From assembly GCA_003282145.1 (NCBI GenBank), contig QBZZ01000006.1:30868-94867 (forward strand): DNA of 64,000 nucleotides, in the 5' to 3' direction. Positions 33,754-41,103 of the stretch are shown in pieces. Position 1 is the stretch's first letter. Every line of letters begins with the position of its first letter. Source of the DNA: SAR116 cluster bacterium AG-337-N21. GTDB taxonomy: Bacteria; Pseudomonadota; Alphaproteobacteria; Puniceispirillales; Marisalimonadaceae. The notes under the pieces are model-generated. The model saw nothing but the letters and a program-made list of their open reading frames with translations, was not told the origin of the DNA and searched no databases. Made by a program: the position numbers and the translations under genes.

Positions 33754-34800
33754 ATGTCTATAAGTCCTAATATTGCAAAGGAATATTTAAGATTGTCTAA
33801 GTTGAACCTGATTATAATAATTTTTTTCTATAAATTTTGTTTCCTAATATCCCTTAAGATATTCGCTCAAGAAACTATTTTGAAAAAAGAGAAATTTAAT
33901 GATTTATATAATTCAATTGTAAGTATTCATTCAATAATTCCAAATGAAGCAAGAACTTCAAAGAGTCTTGGAACTGTTAGGCAAGGTAGTGGAGTAGTAA
34001 TTGATAATACAATTATACTTACAATCGGCTATATTGTTCTAGAGGCGAACGAAATCACCATTGGCTTACTAAATGGAAAAAAAATACCCGGAAGATTAAT
34101 TGCGTACGATTTTGAAACTGGCTTTGGTTTAGTCTCCCCTATAGTTCCGACAAAATTAAATTCTCTAAAAATGGGTGACTCAAGTAACATTAAAATGGAC
34201 GATTCTATTTTTATACTTCCTTCACCAAATATAGGTGTTGGCTCGTTAGCTAAAATGGTTTCCAGAAGGCCATTCGCTGGTTGGTGGGAATATTACTTAG
34301 AGAAACCTATTTACACATTACCAAATAATCCAGCTTGGGCAGGAGCGCCTTTAATTAATTACAAAGGTGAAATAGTAGGAATAGGTTCGCTGTTTATTAG
34401 AGATGCTGTAAGCCCTGAAATAATATCTCCGGGAAACATGTTTGTTCCTATTAATCTATTAAAACCAATCATAAAAGATTTAGTAAGATATGGTCGTAGA
34501 ACTTCAAATATTAATCCTTATATTGGATTATCTTCGGATGATAATAGTGGTAGAATAGTTGTCAATAAAGTTAGTAAAGATGGACCTTCTTATAAAGCTG
34601 GAATTAAGCCAAATGATGTAATAACAGGAGTTAATGGGCGATTAGTTAATAATTTAGAAACTTTTTATAAAGCTGTCTGGAGTTCAGGAAATTACGGAGT
34701 AATGATTAAAGTTGACATAATTCGGAATGGAAAAAAAATGAATTTTAACATTAATACAACAAATAGAATGGATTATTATCTTAAAAGCAACTCATACTAA
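33754..34800 (+). CDS. HtrA/DegP-like S1C protein with degenerate catalytic triad
   Basis: Exported trypsin-like protein with a C-terminal PDZ domain, 348 aa. A hydrophobic segment near 17-38 acts as signal or anchor. The protease-like core shows 'RQGSGVVIDNTIILTIGYIV', 'AYDFETGFGLV' and 'NNPAWAGAPLINYKGEIVGIG', where active proteases have TNHHVV, D..TDLALL and GNSGGPL. His, Asp and Ser all appear replaced. PDZ: 'VSKDGPSYKAGIKPNDVITGVNGR' near 275-300. This suggests a non-proteolytic scaffold or peptide-binding protein. No obvious SD. Confidence 0.8.
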   Translation: MSISPNIAKEYLRLSKLNLIIIIFFYKFCFLISLKIFAQETILKKEKFNDLYNSIVSIHSIIPNEARTSKSLGTVRQGSGVVIDNTIILTIGYIVLEANEITIGLLNGKKIPGRLIAYDFETGFGLVSPIVPTKLNSLKMGDSSNIKMDDSIFILPSPNIGVGSLAKMVSRRPFAGWWEYYLEKPIYTLPNNPAWAGAPLINYKGEIVGIGSLFIRDAVSPEIISPGNMFVPINLLKPIIKDLVRYGRRTSNINPYIGLSSDDNSGRIVVNKVSKDGPSYKAGIKPNDVITGVNGRLVNNLETFYKAVWSSGNYGVMIKVDIIRNGKKMNFNINTTNRMDYYLKSNSY

Positions 34801-34825
34801 ATTGTCATATTTAAATATTATATAA

Positions 34826-35380
34826 ATGAAAGTTTTTCAAAAATTAGATGATTTTTTGGACTTTGCCTGGGGACAGATTTCTAGGGGAAAGGCTGACAAA
34901 AAATCTCCCGCGAGGCACCCTACTTTTGTGACGTCAAGTGCTGATGGTTTTCCAAATGCTCGTACTTTAGTGATGAGACGGAGCGATAGGAAAAATAACC
35001 AAATAGAGTTCCACACTGACACCGCTTCTTCAAAAATGTTGGTCCTCGAGGAGAACCCACGAGCTGGAATTCACATTTGGCTGCCAAAAGTTCAATTACA
35101 AATTCAGATAGAAGTTGTTGTTGAAGTGAATGTTGGCGACATTATCATTCCAAACTGGAAAAATGTTCCAACTAGCTCTAGGACCGCTTATGGAACTATT
35201 CCTAGCCCTGGTACCGTCATTGGAAGCTCCCATGCCTATGATTATGCCCCAGATCATAAACGTTTTGCCGTTTTGGTATGTCATATACAATCAATTCAGC
35301 TTCTGCTTTTAGGCGCTAAACATACTCGTGCTTATTACAAAAATACTACTAATTGGCAAGGAGAATGGTTATCTCCTTAA
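34826..35380 (+). CDS. Pyridoxamine 5'-phosphate oxidase-family FMN-binding protein
   Basis: PNPOx-like split-barrel protein, 184 aa, similar to the Alr4036-type FMN-binding domain. Seen: 'PARHPTFVTSSADGFPNARTLVMRR' and 'IEFHTDTASSKMLVLEENPRAGIHIW', matching the 'R.vvLR....l.f.tD.rS.K...l..nP' family pattern. It is probably a flavin-binding enzyme of undefined substrate, not necessarily vitamin B6 synthesis. Its base composition looks clearly higher in G+C than its neighbours, suggesting recent acquisition. A TAGACT element follows the stop. Confidence 0.8.
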   Translation: MKVFQKLDDFLDFAWGQISRGKADKKSPARHPTFVTSSADGFPNARTLVMRRSDRKNNQIEFHTDTASSKMLVLEENPRAGIHIWLPKVQLQIQIEVVVEVNVGDIIIPNWKNVPTSSRTAYGTIPSPGTVIGSSHAYDYAPDHKRFAVLVCHIQSIQLLLLGAKHTRAYYKNTTNWQGEWLSP

Positions 35381-35381
35381 A

Positions 35382-35432
35382 TTGAAGACTAATTTTTAGA
35401 CTGAAAGATTGTTTTTCAATAAAATATGATGA
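35382..35432 (+). repeat. TAGACT element, copy D
   Basis: AAGACTAA and TAGACT 12 bases apart, then AATAAA 18 bases after TTTTAG. It lies between the PNPOx-like gene and the small membrane protein gene, ending about 90 bases before the latter's ATG. Weaker than copies A and B but ungapped. Confidence 0.5.
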
Positions 35433-35520
35433 TTATTATAGAATAACAAAAAAATACTCTCTATTTTAAATTCAGAAAATATTGTAATTTCTGCAAAACA
35501 TGCAAGTCAAAAGGTTAAAA

Positions 35521-35733
35521 ATGAAAGAAGATTATAAAGTAGACCCAAGAAAAATACACATTGATCAACGCAAAAAAGATACAAGACGTGATGCATGGGA
35601 TAGAGATCATATGCCAGTAGATTGGAAGAAGTCTGCGCCAAAAAGTAATAAACAAATATCAAATGCGGCACCAGTTTTTGTATTTGCTTTTTTCTATATT
35701 TGTTTATTAATAATGATTGATTCGGCAACCTAA
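35521..35733 (+). CDS. Small single-pass membrane protein, hypothetical
   Basis: Short protein of 70 aa from ATG 35521. A charged N-terminal half ('DPRKIHIDQRKKDTRRDAWDRDHMPVDWKK') is followed by one hydrophobic helix ('PVFVFAFFYICLLIMI') at the C-terminus, so the topology is tail-anchored with the charged part cytosolic. The track start at 35500 lies upstream of the SD: AAAAGG sits about 6 bases before ATG 35521. A TAGACT element lies about 90-140 bases upstream. I do not recognise the family; function unknown. Confidence 0.6.
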   Translation: MKEDYKVDPRKIHIDQRKKDTRRDAWDRDHMPVDWKKSAPKSNKQISNAAPVFVFAFFYICLLIMIDSAT

Positions 35734-36090
35734 ATAATTCACAAATTTTACATTATATTCATTCTTTATTATTTGCCTATACTACAAAAATCCGAAACTA
35801 CACCAGACAACATCATCCCTTATATCAAAAGTTTAAGCCCTTCATTAGATCAAAAATTTTTTATAGAATTTTTCATATAATTTGTTAAGTCATTTACACA
35901 GCAAATGATTTGAGATAGGACTTTAGTAATTCATAGATTTTTATTTTCTCCTAACCTAATTTATAAATAAGTTTTCTAAATTTGCTTCTAGAATTAATCC
36001 ATTGTTGCAGTCGAAATTTTATACTTTGTTACATGATTGAGTGAAATTTAGCAAATAAGATAAATAATATTAAAAAGCGAAAAGTTTTAG
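35734..36090. other. 357-base intergenic region, nothing recognised
   Basis: AT-rich stretch between a plus-strand and a minus-strand 3' end. I see no ORF of note, no RNA gene and no clear hairpin with a T-tract. It could hold a degraded gene, but I cannot support one. Confidence 0.4.
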
Positions 36091-36501
36091 TTATATTCTA
36101 TTTCCTCTTAATGCAAAATATAGTCCACCAAACCATAAAATTACATGAAAATTATCATATAGGATAACGTCCAAAAATGACTCAGGCTTTCCTATCCATA
36201 TTACACCAGTCATTATAGAGCCAATAGTGAAACCACTGAATCTGGTTATCATATCACCAATAATTGACAACTTATTAACTAATAATTGAAATATTCCTCC
36301 AACTAACAAACCAAAACCAGAACCAAGCTCTCCATAAACTACAAACCACCAAACTAAAAAAGGTAAGTCAAAAGATTGTGCATCTTCAATGTTTACTGGA
36401 TATTTGGAAATACCTTGTTGAATAAAAACAATTATAAGAGGTATTCTTAACAACCAATGAGACATACAGAATTCTGGTATTTTATTTACAATATTTTGCA
36501 T
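36091..36501 (-). CDS. DoxX-like integral membrane protein
   Basis: Membrane protein of 136 aa with about four hydrophobic helices. 'HWLLRIPLIIVFIQQGISKYP' at the start and 'WWFVVYGELGSGFGLLVGG' resemble the DoxX family pattern, in which helix 1 ends in 'hG..K' and helix 2 carries an Glu/Gly-rich turn. An alternative start is Met 13. It ends 11 bases after the upstream NAD-epimerase gene, so the two are probably co-transcribed. DoxX proteins are linked to redox processes; the function here is undefined. Confidence 0.6.
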   Translation of the reverse strand: MQNIVNKIPEFCMSHWLLRIPLIIVFIQQGISKYPVNIEDAQSFDLPFLVWWFVVYGELGSGFGLLVGGIFQLLVNKLSIIGDMITRFSGFTIGSIMTGVIWIGKPESFLDVILYDNFHVILWFGGLYFALRGNRI

Positions 36502-36512
36502 TTATTAATCCA

Positions 36513-37409
36513 TTAGACTTTAAAATAATTTTTCCAATCATGTATTGGTTTAAAGCCAAGTCTTTCTCTAATTTTTTTGCTAGATAGAATTGACTCATAT
36601 TCTCCCATTTCTCTTTTCATTTTTACATTGGGAAAGAATTGATTAATAATTTCTTTAGTTGCTAAATTTACGGAGTTGTTATCATGAGTAACATTAAAAA
36701 CTTCGTAACCAAAGCCATCTTTTTTAATACAAAGTTCAATTGCTTGGGCTAAATCTCTTGCATCAATATAATTAAAAAGATTTCTTAATCTTACTTTTGG
36801 ACTATTACAAAATTCTTTAAACCTATGATATTCATTGGGTTCAATAATATTTCCAATTCTCAATGCATAAATATCAATACCAGTTCTTTTTTGAAATGCT
36901 TTGCCAATTTGTTCATTCAAAACTTTTGAAAGCCCATAGCTATCCGTAGGGCTTGTTTCATAATCTTCTTCAATTGGAAGCCATTTAGGAATTGGATTAC
37001 CCTGGGCAAAACAAAAACCATATGTAGTTTCCGAGGATGCAAAGATAATTTTTTTAATTCCTAGTTTCGTAGCTGCCTCTATAACATTATAAGTACCTAA
37101 TGTATTGATGCGAAAAGTTTCATTATCTGGCTTAACTAAAATTCTTGGTATAGCTGCTAAATGAACAACTGCTCTGAAAATTTTTAAACCTTCACCTGAT
37201 TTAAGTTCTGGTATATTTGCATAGCCAGATAAAGCATTAAAGATTTGACCAGAATCAGTTATATCTAAATTTATATTATCTACTCCATCCATCACAAGTG
37301 GAACAAGATCAGCATTTACGACGGAATATCCTTTTTCTAACAAATATGGGATTAAATGCTTACCAGCTTTTCCACTTCCACCAGTTACAAATATTTTAGG
37401 TTTAGTCAT
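36513..37409 (-). CDS. NAD(P)-dependent epimerase/dehydratase (extended SDR)
   Basis: Extended short-chain dehydrogenase, 298 aa. Seen: 'IFVTGGSGKAGKHLIPYLLEKG' (TGxxGxxG) near 5-26, 'VVHLAAIPRI', 'IIFASSETTYGF' (active-site Ser/Thr) near 120-131, and the YxxxK motif 'DSYGLSKVLNEQ' near 157-168. This is intact catalytic machinery for NAD-dependent sugar chemistry; the closest flavour is uronate or UDP-sugar dehydrogenase/epimerase. It is divergent from the CMD-family gene and followed by the DoxX-like gene. Confidence 0.83.
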   Translation of the reverse strand: MTKPKIFVTGGSGKAGKHLIPYLLEKGYSVVNADLVPLVMDGVDNINLDITDSGQIFNALSGYANIPELKSGEGLKIFRAVVHLAAIPRILVKPDNETFRINTLGTYNVIEAATKLGIKKIIFASSETTYGFCFAQGNPIPKWLPIEEDYETSPTDSYGLSKVLNEQIGKAFQKRTGIDIYALRIGNIIEPNEYHRFKEFCNSPKVRLRNLFNYIDARDLAQAIELCIKKDGFGYEVFNVTHDNNSVNLATKEIINQFFPNVKMKREMGEYESILSSKKIRERLGFKPIHDWKNYFKV

Positions 37410-37445
37410 GAATTCCTCAAAAGATATAATTTTCTAAAATAATTA

Positions 37446-37498
37446 TTTTAGACTAAATTATGGATTGAATAAATATTATTCTAAAAATTAATTAAATC
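37446..37498 (+). repeat. TAGACT element, copy E
   Basis: TAGACTAA, then TGGATT 12 bases later, then TAAAAA 18 bases after TTATGG. It lies in the divergent promoter region, ending about 43 bases before the AhpD-like gene. It is the most divergent copy. Confidence 0.45.
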
Positions 37499-37540
37499 GA
37501 ATGAGAAAATATTGTTACTCTTGAAAAGAAAGGTTATCTA

Positions 37541-37945
37541 ATGCCCACTTTATCACCACCTCAAGATCCAGAATCTAACCCTCGTGTGAAAGCTATTTTC
37601 GATGATATTCGTGCCACGCGTGGCAACGATTTCATAAATAATTTATGGTACTATCTTGCCTTCAATGCAGATTTGCTTGAGAATACTTGGAATGATGTAA
37701 AATCAGTGATGGCTAGACCTAGTCATCTAGATCCTATGACCAAAGAACTTATCTATGCAGCTGTTTCTATAGCTAATAGTTGTGAGTACTGTATTCACTC
37801 TCATACTGCTGCAGCTAGAGCCAAAGGCATGAATGATGAAGTATATGCCGAGTTTCTATCTATTGTGTCTCTTGCTGGCAGGACTAATCATCTTCTAAAT
37901 GGAATCAAAGTTCCCATAGACCCTGAATTTAATAATCAAGATTAG
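37541..37945 (+). CDS. Carboxymuconolactone decarboxylase/AhpD-like protein
   Basis: CMD-family helical protein, 134 aa. Seen: the redox-type motif 'SCEYCIHSHTAAARAKG' near 84-100 (CxxC...H, as in AhpD-like alkylhydroperoxidase accessory proteins) and 'LDPMTKELIYAAVSIAN' before it. It could act as a peroxide-reducing thiol protein or as a gamma-carboxymuconolactone decarboxylase relative; the CxxC favours the former. Preceded by an SD (AAAGG) and TAGACT copy E. RidA-family and GATase genes follow on the same strand. Confidence 0.83.
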   Translation: MPTLSPPQDPESNPRVKAIFDDIRATRGNDFINNLWYYLAFNADLLENTWNDVKSVMARPSHLDPMTKELIYAAVSIANSCEYCIHSHTAAARAKGMNDEVYAEFLSIVSLAGRTNHLLNGIKVPIDPEFNNQD

Positions 37946-37994
37946 TTGATTTTTTTAATTAAACTTTAGATATGTATAATGAAAGGATTTGAAA

Positions 37995-38405
37995 ATGATT
38001 ACCCGGTACACCAGCCCGAAAGTGAGCGAACCTGCACCCAAGCTTTGGTCTAATTGTATTGTATGTGACGGCATAGCATACATTGCTGGATTAACGTCAC
38101 GAAATGCGGATGGCATGACAATTGATGGTAAGGATGAATACGAACAAACCAAAATCATTTTTGAAAAACATAAGGCTTTGATTGAAGTAGCTGGTGGCAC
38201 AATGGCTGACTTCACCAAACTGACCATTTTTGTGACACGCATTCAAAATAACGATATGGTCTGGAAGGCTAGGGCTGAGTTCTTTGAAGGCAATTTTCCA
38301 GCCTGTTCCCTAGTCGAAGTTTCAAACTTAGCTAGTCCTGAAATATATGTGGAAATTGAAGGCATTGCCCATATAGGAAAAGGTGTCCAAAAAGATAACT
38401 CATAA
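37995..38405 (+). CDS. RidA family protein (enamine/imine deaminase-like)
   Basis: Rid (YjgF/YER057c/UK114) family protein, about 136 aa. Seen: 'CDGIAYIAGLTSRNADGMTIDG' near 20-45, 'QTKIIFEKHKALIEVAGGTMADFTKLTIFVT' (family 'q....l.ni...L..aG....dvvk.t.yl'), and 'PACSLVEVSNLASPEIYVEIEGIA' at the C-terminus. The subgroup cannot be set; the Arg required for RidA deaminase activity is not evident in the 'PACSLVEV' segment, so it may be another Rid class. Start moved from TTG 37989 to ATG 37995 (AAAGGA 7 bases upstream). Confidence 0.83.
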   Translation: MITRYTSPKVSEPAPKLWSNCIVCDGIAYIAGLTSRNADGMTIDGKDEYEQTKIIFEKHKALIEVAGGTMADFTKLTIFVTRIQNNDMVWKARAEFFEGNFPACSLVEVSNLASPEIYVEIEGIAHIGKGVQKDNS

Positions 38406-38495
38406 ATTTAGAAGCTAAAACATACACTGAAAAACTATTAATATATATGTATGGATAAAGCCAATGATTAATATAGAGTACTGAGGAATTTATTT

Positions 38496-39206
38496 TTGTT
38501 TAATTTATGTACTTTACAAGCTGGACCAATTAACAAAGATCTTATTTTAGATCACCCTTCATACGATCAAATGTTTTCATTACTTTTGAAAGATAAAATT
38601 AAACATTGGAATGTAAATGTTTTTAATATTTACGAAGATATTTTTCCACAAGATTTAGCTTATTATAATGGATTTATTATAACTGGAAGCGCTTACGGAG
38701 TTTACGAAAATCATAAATGGATTAAAAAACTTTTCGATATTATTAATAAAATTGTTAAGTTTAAAATTCCTTTGCTTGGAATATGCTTTGGACATCAAGC
38801 TATTGCTCAAGCTTTAGGTGGACATGTAACAAAATCTTCAAAAGGTTGGGGCATTGGAATAAAAGAAATAACAACTAAGAAATATAGTAGTTTGTTAGGT
38901 GATTTTAATAAATTAAACTTAATTTTCTTCCATCAAGATCAAGTTGTTAAACTTCCGAAAGAAGCAGAATTGTTAGCTAGTAACTCATTCTGTGATATGA
39001 CTTCTTTTTCAATTGGCGATTCAGTCCTAACTCTTCAAGCTCATCCTGAATTTAATAATGATTTTAGCCTGAAACTATTAAAAGCAAGAAAATCTAATAT
39101 TGAACTTTTAACTTACTTAGAGGCAGTAAACGAACTTAAAACATTAGATCATGATGGTGAACTTATTACACCTAACATTATCAAATTCCTTGAGCAAAAA
39201 TGTTAA
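38496..39206 (+). CDS. Class I glutamine amidotransferase-like protein
   Basis: GATase1-domain protein, 236 aa. Seen: the nucleophile motif 'LLGICFGHQAIAQALGG' near 93-109 (catalytic Cys) and 'LQAHPEFN' near 183-190 (catalytic His), with 'HQDQVVKLP' between them. This is the pattern of guaA-like or gamma-glutamyl-hydrolase-like stand-alone glutaminases that release ammonia or cleave gamma-glutamyl compounds. TTG start with GAGGA 8 bases upstream. Which substrate it serves is unknown; no obvious synthetase partner is adjacent. Confidence 0.83.
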   Translation: MFNLCTLQAGPINKDLILDHPSYDQMFSLLLKDKIKHWNVNVFNIYEDIFPQDLAYYNGFIITGSAYGVYENHKWIKKLFDIINKIVKFKIPLLGICFGHQAIAQALGGHVTKSSKGWGIGIKEITTKKYSSLLGDFNKLNLIFFHQDQVVKLPKEAELLASNSFCDMTSFSIGDSVLTLQAHPEFNNDFSLKLLKARKSNIELLTYLEAVNELKTLDHDGELITPNIIKFLEQKC

Positions 39207-39257
39207 TATTAATTTTTAATTCAGTGATATAATTAGAAATATATTGAAGGATTGATT

Positions 39258-39633
39258 TTGAGTAATTGTATTTTTTGTAACTTACCACCACAGAAAATAG
39301 TTCATGAATATAAACATTTTTATGTAATAAGAGATGCTTTTCCAGTTACTCCACTACAACTCACTAATAATAACAAAAAGACATGTTGTAAGTTATTTTC
39401 AATGCTCAAAAGCAGAACTTGAAGAAATACCAATAATATTAGATACACAAAAAACAGAACTAAAATACTTAGATAATGAAATAACAGGTTACAATATTGG
39501 AATGAATATAGGAGAAGATGCAGGTCAATCTATTTTTCACTATCATATTCGTATAATTCCTAGAAGAGAGGATGACACTCCTAACCCTAGAGGTGGAATA
39601 AAGGGAGTCATAACTGAGAAACAAAATTACTAA
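39258..39633 (+). pseudogene. HIT family hydrolase, frameshifted and with altered triad
   Basis: TTG 39258 reads MSNCIFCNLPPQKIVHE then 'FYVIRDAFPVTP', a normal HIT start, then fails. The frame +1 from it (ORF 39334) continues with 'NSLIITKRHVVSYFQCSK' and 'GMNIGEDAGQSIFHYHIRIIPRR'. One extra base (or two missing) around 39355 explains the break. The histidine triad reads HYHIRII, the third His replaced by Arg. It is about 125 residues if corrected. It could be a decaying gene or a sequence error; the changed His favours decay. Confidence 0.75.
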
Positions 39634-39714
39634 TTTTTTAAAAAATCTATTTAAAAAACAAAAAAAAACTAACAAGATCCTTTACTGTAGAATAATTTTT
39701 AAAGGACTAGATAT

Positions 39715-40455
39715 ATGTATAAATTAATTATTTTGTTTCTAAGTTTTTTTTGCCCCTTAGCTTTAGGGAATGGATATACATATGCTGAAGAACAAACTTG
39801 TATTTCATCGGACGGATCACCAAACCATGAAATAGGAAATTTTCCTACGCGAGGTAATCCTCATAAATTTAAAAAACAGAAAATTAAATTCTGTTTTTCA
39901 AAGAATCCAATAAAAACAAATAAAAATAAATATATTGCTTCAGTTGTTGGCGTTACCCTCACGGGCATTCCAATTAGACCTGGAACTGTAGATTGGTATG
40001 ATAAAAACTCTCCAAGAAAGCATAGCAAAGATAAATCATCGGGATTAAATTTGGAAGCAATAAGACCATATGAAAAAATATTTGGAATAGATAGATATAA
40101 TGGTCATGTCGATCATAGAGGGTTGTACCACTACCATAAGTCAAACTCTTTATTACTATTAAATGGTAAACCTCTAATTGGTTATGCAGCTGATGGATTT
40201 GAAATTTTTTATATTCCTAATAAGGTAAAATCTTCATGGCAAATTAAAAAAGGCAATAGAAAAGTCGAACCTTTTGGAAAATATGATGGCGCATTCAAAG
40301 AAGATTACATATTTGTTGCAGGTAGTGGAGATTTAGATGAATGCAATGGTAAGTTTGTTAATGGTATATATAAGTATTTTGCGACTGAGACTTTTCCTTT
40401 TTTCCCGAGATGCCATTGGGGTAAAATTTCAAAAGATTTTGGACAAAAAAGATAA
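39715..40455 (+). CDS. Secreted YHYH-domain protein
   Basis: Exported protein of 246 aa. A signal peptide (MYKLIILFLSFFCPLALGNG) is followed by a body matching the YHYH domain as I know it: 'RYNGHVDHRGLYHYHKSN' near 137-150 carries the name-giving motif, with 'GYAADGFEIFY' after it and the conserved C-terminal pieces 'LDECNG' and 'YFATETFPFFPRCHWG'. Cysteines suggest disulfides in the envelope. YHYH proteins are undercharacterised; periplasmic or extracellular location is the safe inference. AAGGA lies 10 bases before ATG. Confidence 0.82.
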   Translation: MYKLIILFLSFFCPLALGNGYTYAEEQTCISSDGSPNHEIGNFPTRGNPHKFKKQKIKFCFSKNPIKTNKNKYIASVVGVTLTGIPIRPGTVDWYDKNSPRKHSKDKSSGLNLEAIRPYEKIFGIDRYNGHVDHRGLYHYHKSNSLLLLNGKPLIGYAADGFEIFYIPNKVKSSWQIKKGNRKVEPFGKYDGAFKEDYIFVAGSGDLDECNGKFVNGIYKYFATETFPFFPRCHWGKISKDFGQKR

Positions 40456-40600
40456 TAAACTTTCTTAATTTATAGGTCATCCTTTGCAACATATTCTGTC
40501 ACTATAGAATAAATCTATTACCTATATAGAATTTTAAAATTGAATATTATTTATTCATCAATAAAATATTAATTTTTTATATTTGAAGTTGGAGATAAAG

Positions 40601-40894
40601 ATGTTTTGTATTGTTTGTAGTGTCAGATATTCTAACCCGAAATTAATGCACGTAGGACATCAATATATGGCAGATAATTTTGATCCTAAAACGTTTAATG
40701 GGCTCATAGAATTCAAATCTTTTCATATAACTCCTGATAAGGGATTAGGTATTTTTACTTTTAACAATCAAGAAAATTTAAAGAAGCATTTGTCTGACGT
40801 AAAAAACTTCAATAAGGATTACGAAGATAGATTTTCGTGTAAAATTACAGTAGATACTGGAATTGTAAATCCTGATTTATACTATAAAGCGTAA
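40601..40894 (+). CDS. Small hypothetical protein, possible ABM-like barrel
   Basis: 97 aa from ATG 40601, with GGAG 7 bases upstream. The track start (TTG 40583) lies before this SD and is rejected. 'SFHITPDKGLGIFTFNNQENLKKHLSDVKNF' could form a strand-helix pattern of ferredoxin-like dimeric barrels, but this is weak. Two cysteines early (CIVCS). I recognise no named family. No signal peptide. Function unknown. Confidence 0.5.
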   Translation: MFCIVCSVRYSNPKLMHVGHQYMADNFDPKTFNGLIEFKSFHITPDKGLGIFTFNNQENLKKHLSDVKNFNKDYEDRFSCKITVDTGIVNPDLYYKA

Positions 40895-41103
40895 ACTAAA
40901 AGATTGTATAAATTAAAATATTATAGATGTTTGATAAAATAAATAATGCTAATTAATTTACAGATTTTATGCATTATAAATTTCAGCCTATAAACCAAGT
41001 GCCGACAAAAATTGTTGAGTAAATTATTGAAATAGTTATATAAAAATCCTTAATATTTAAGATAATAGCATTTTCATTTTTTATCTTATATAAATTGTTA
41101 TCA

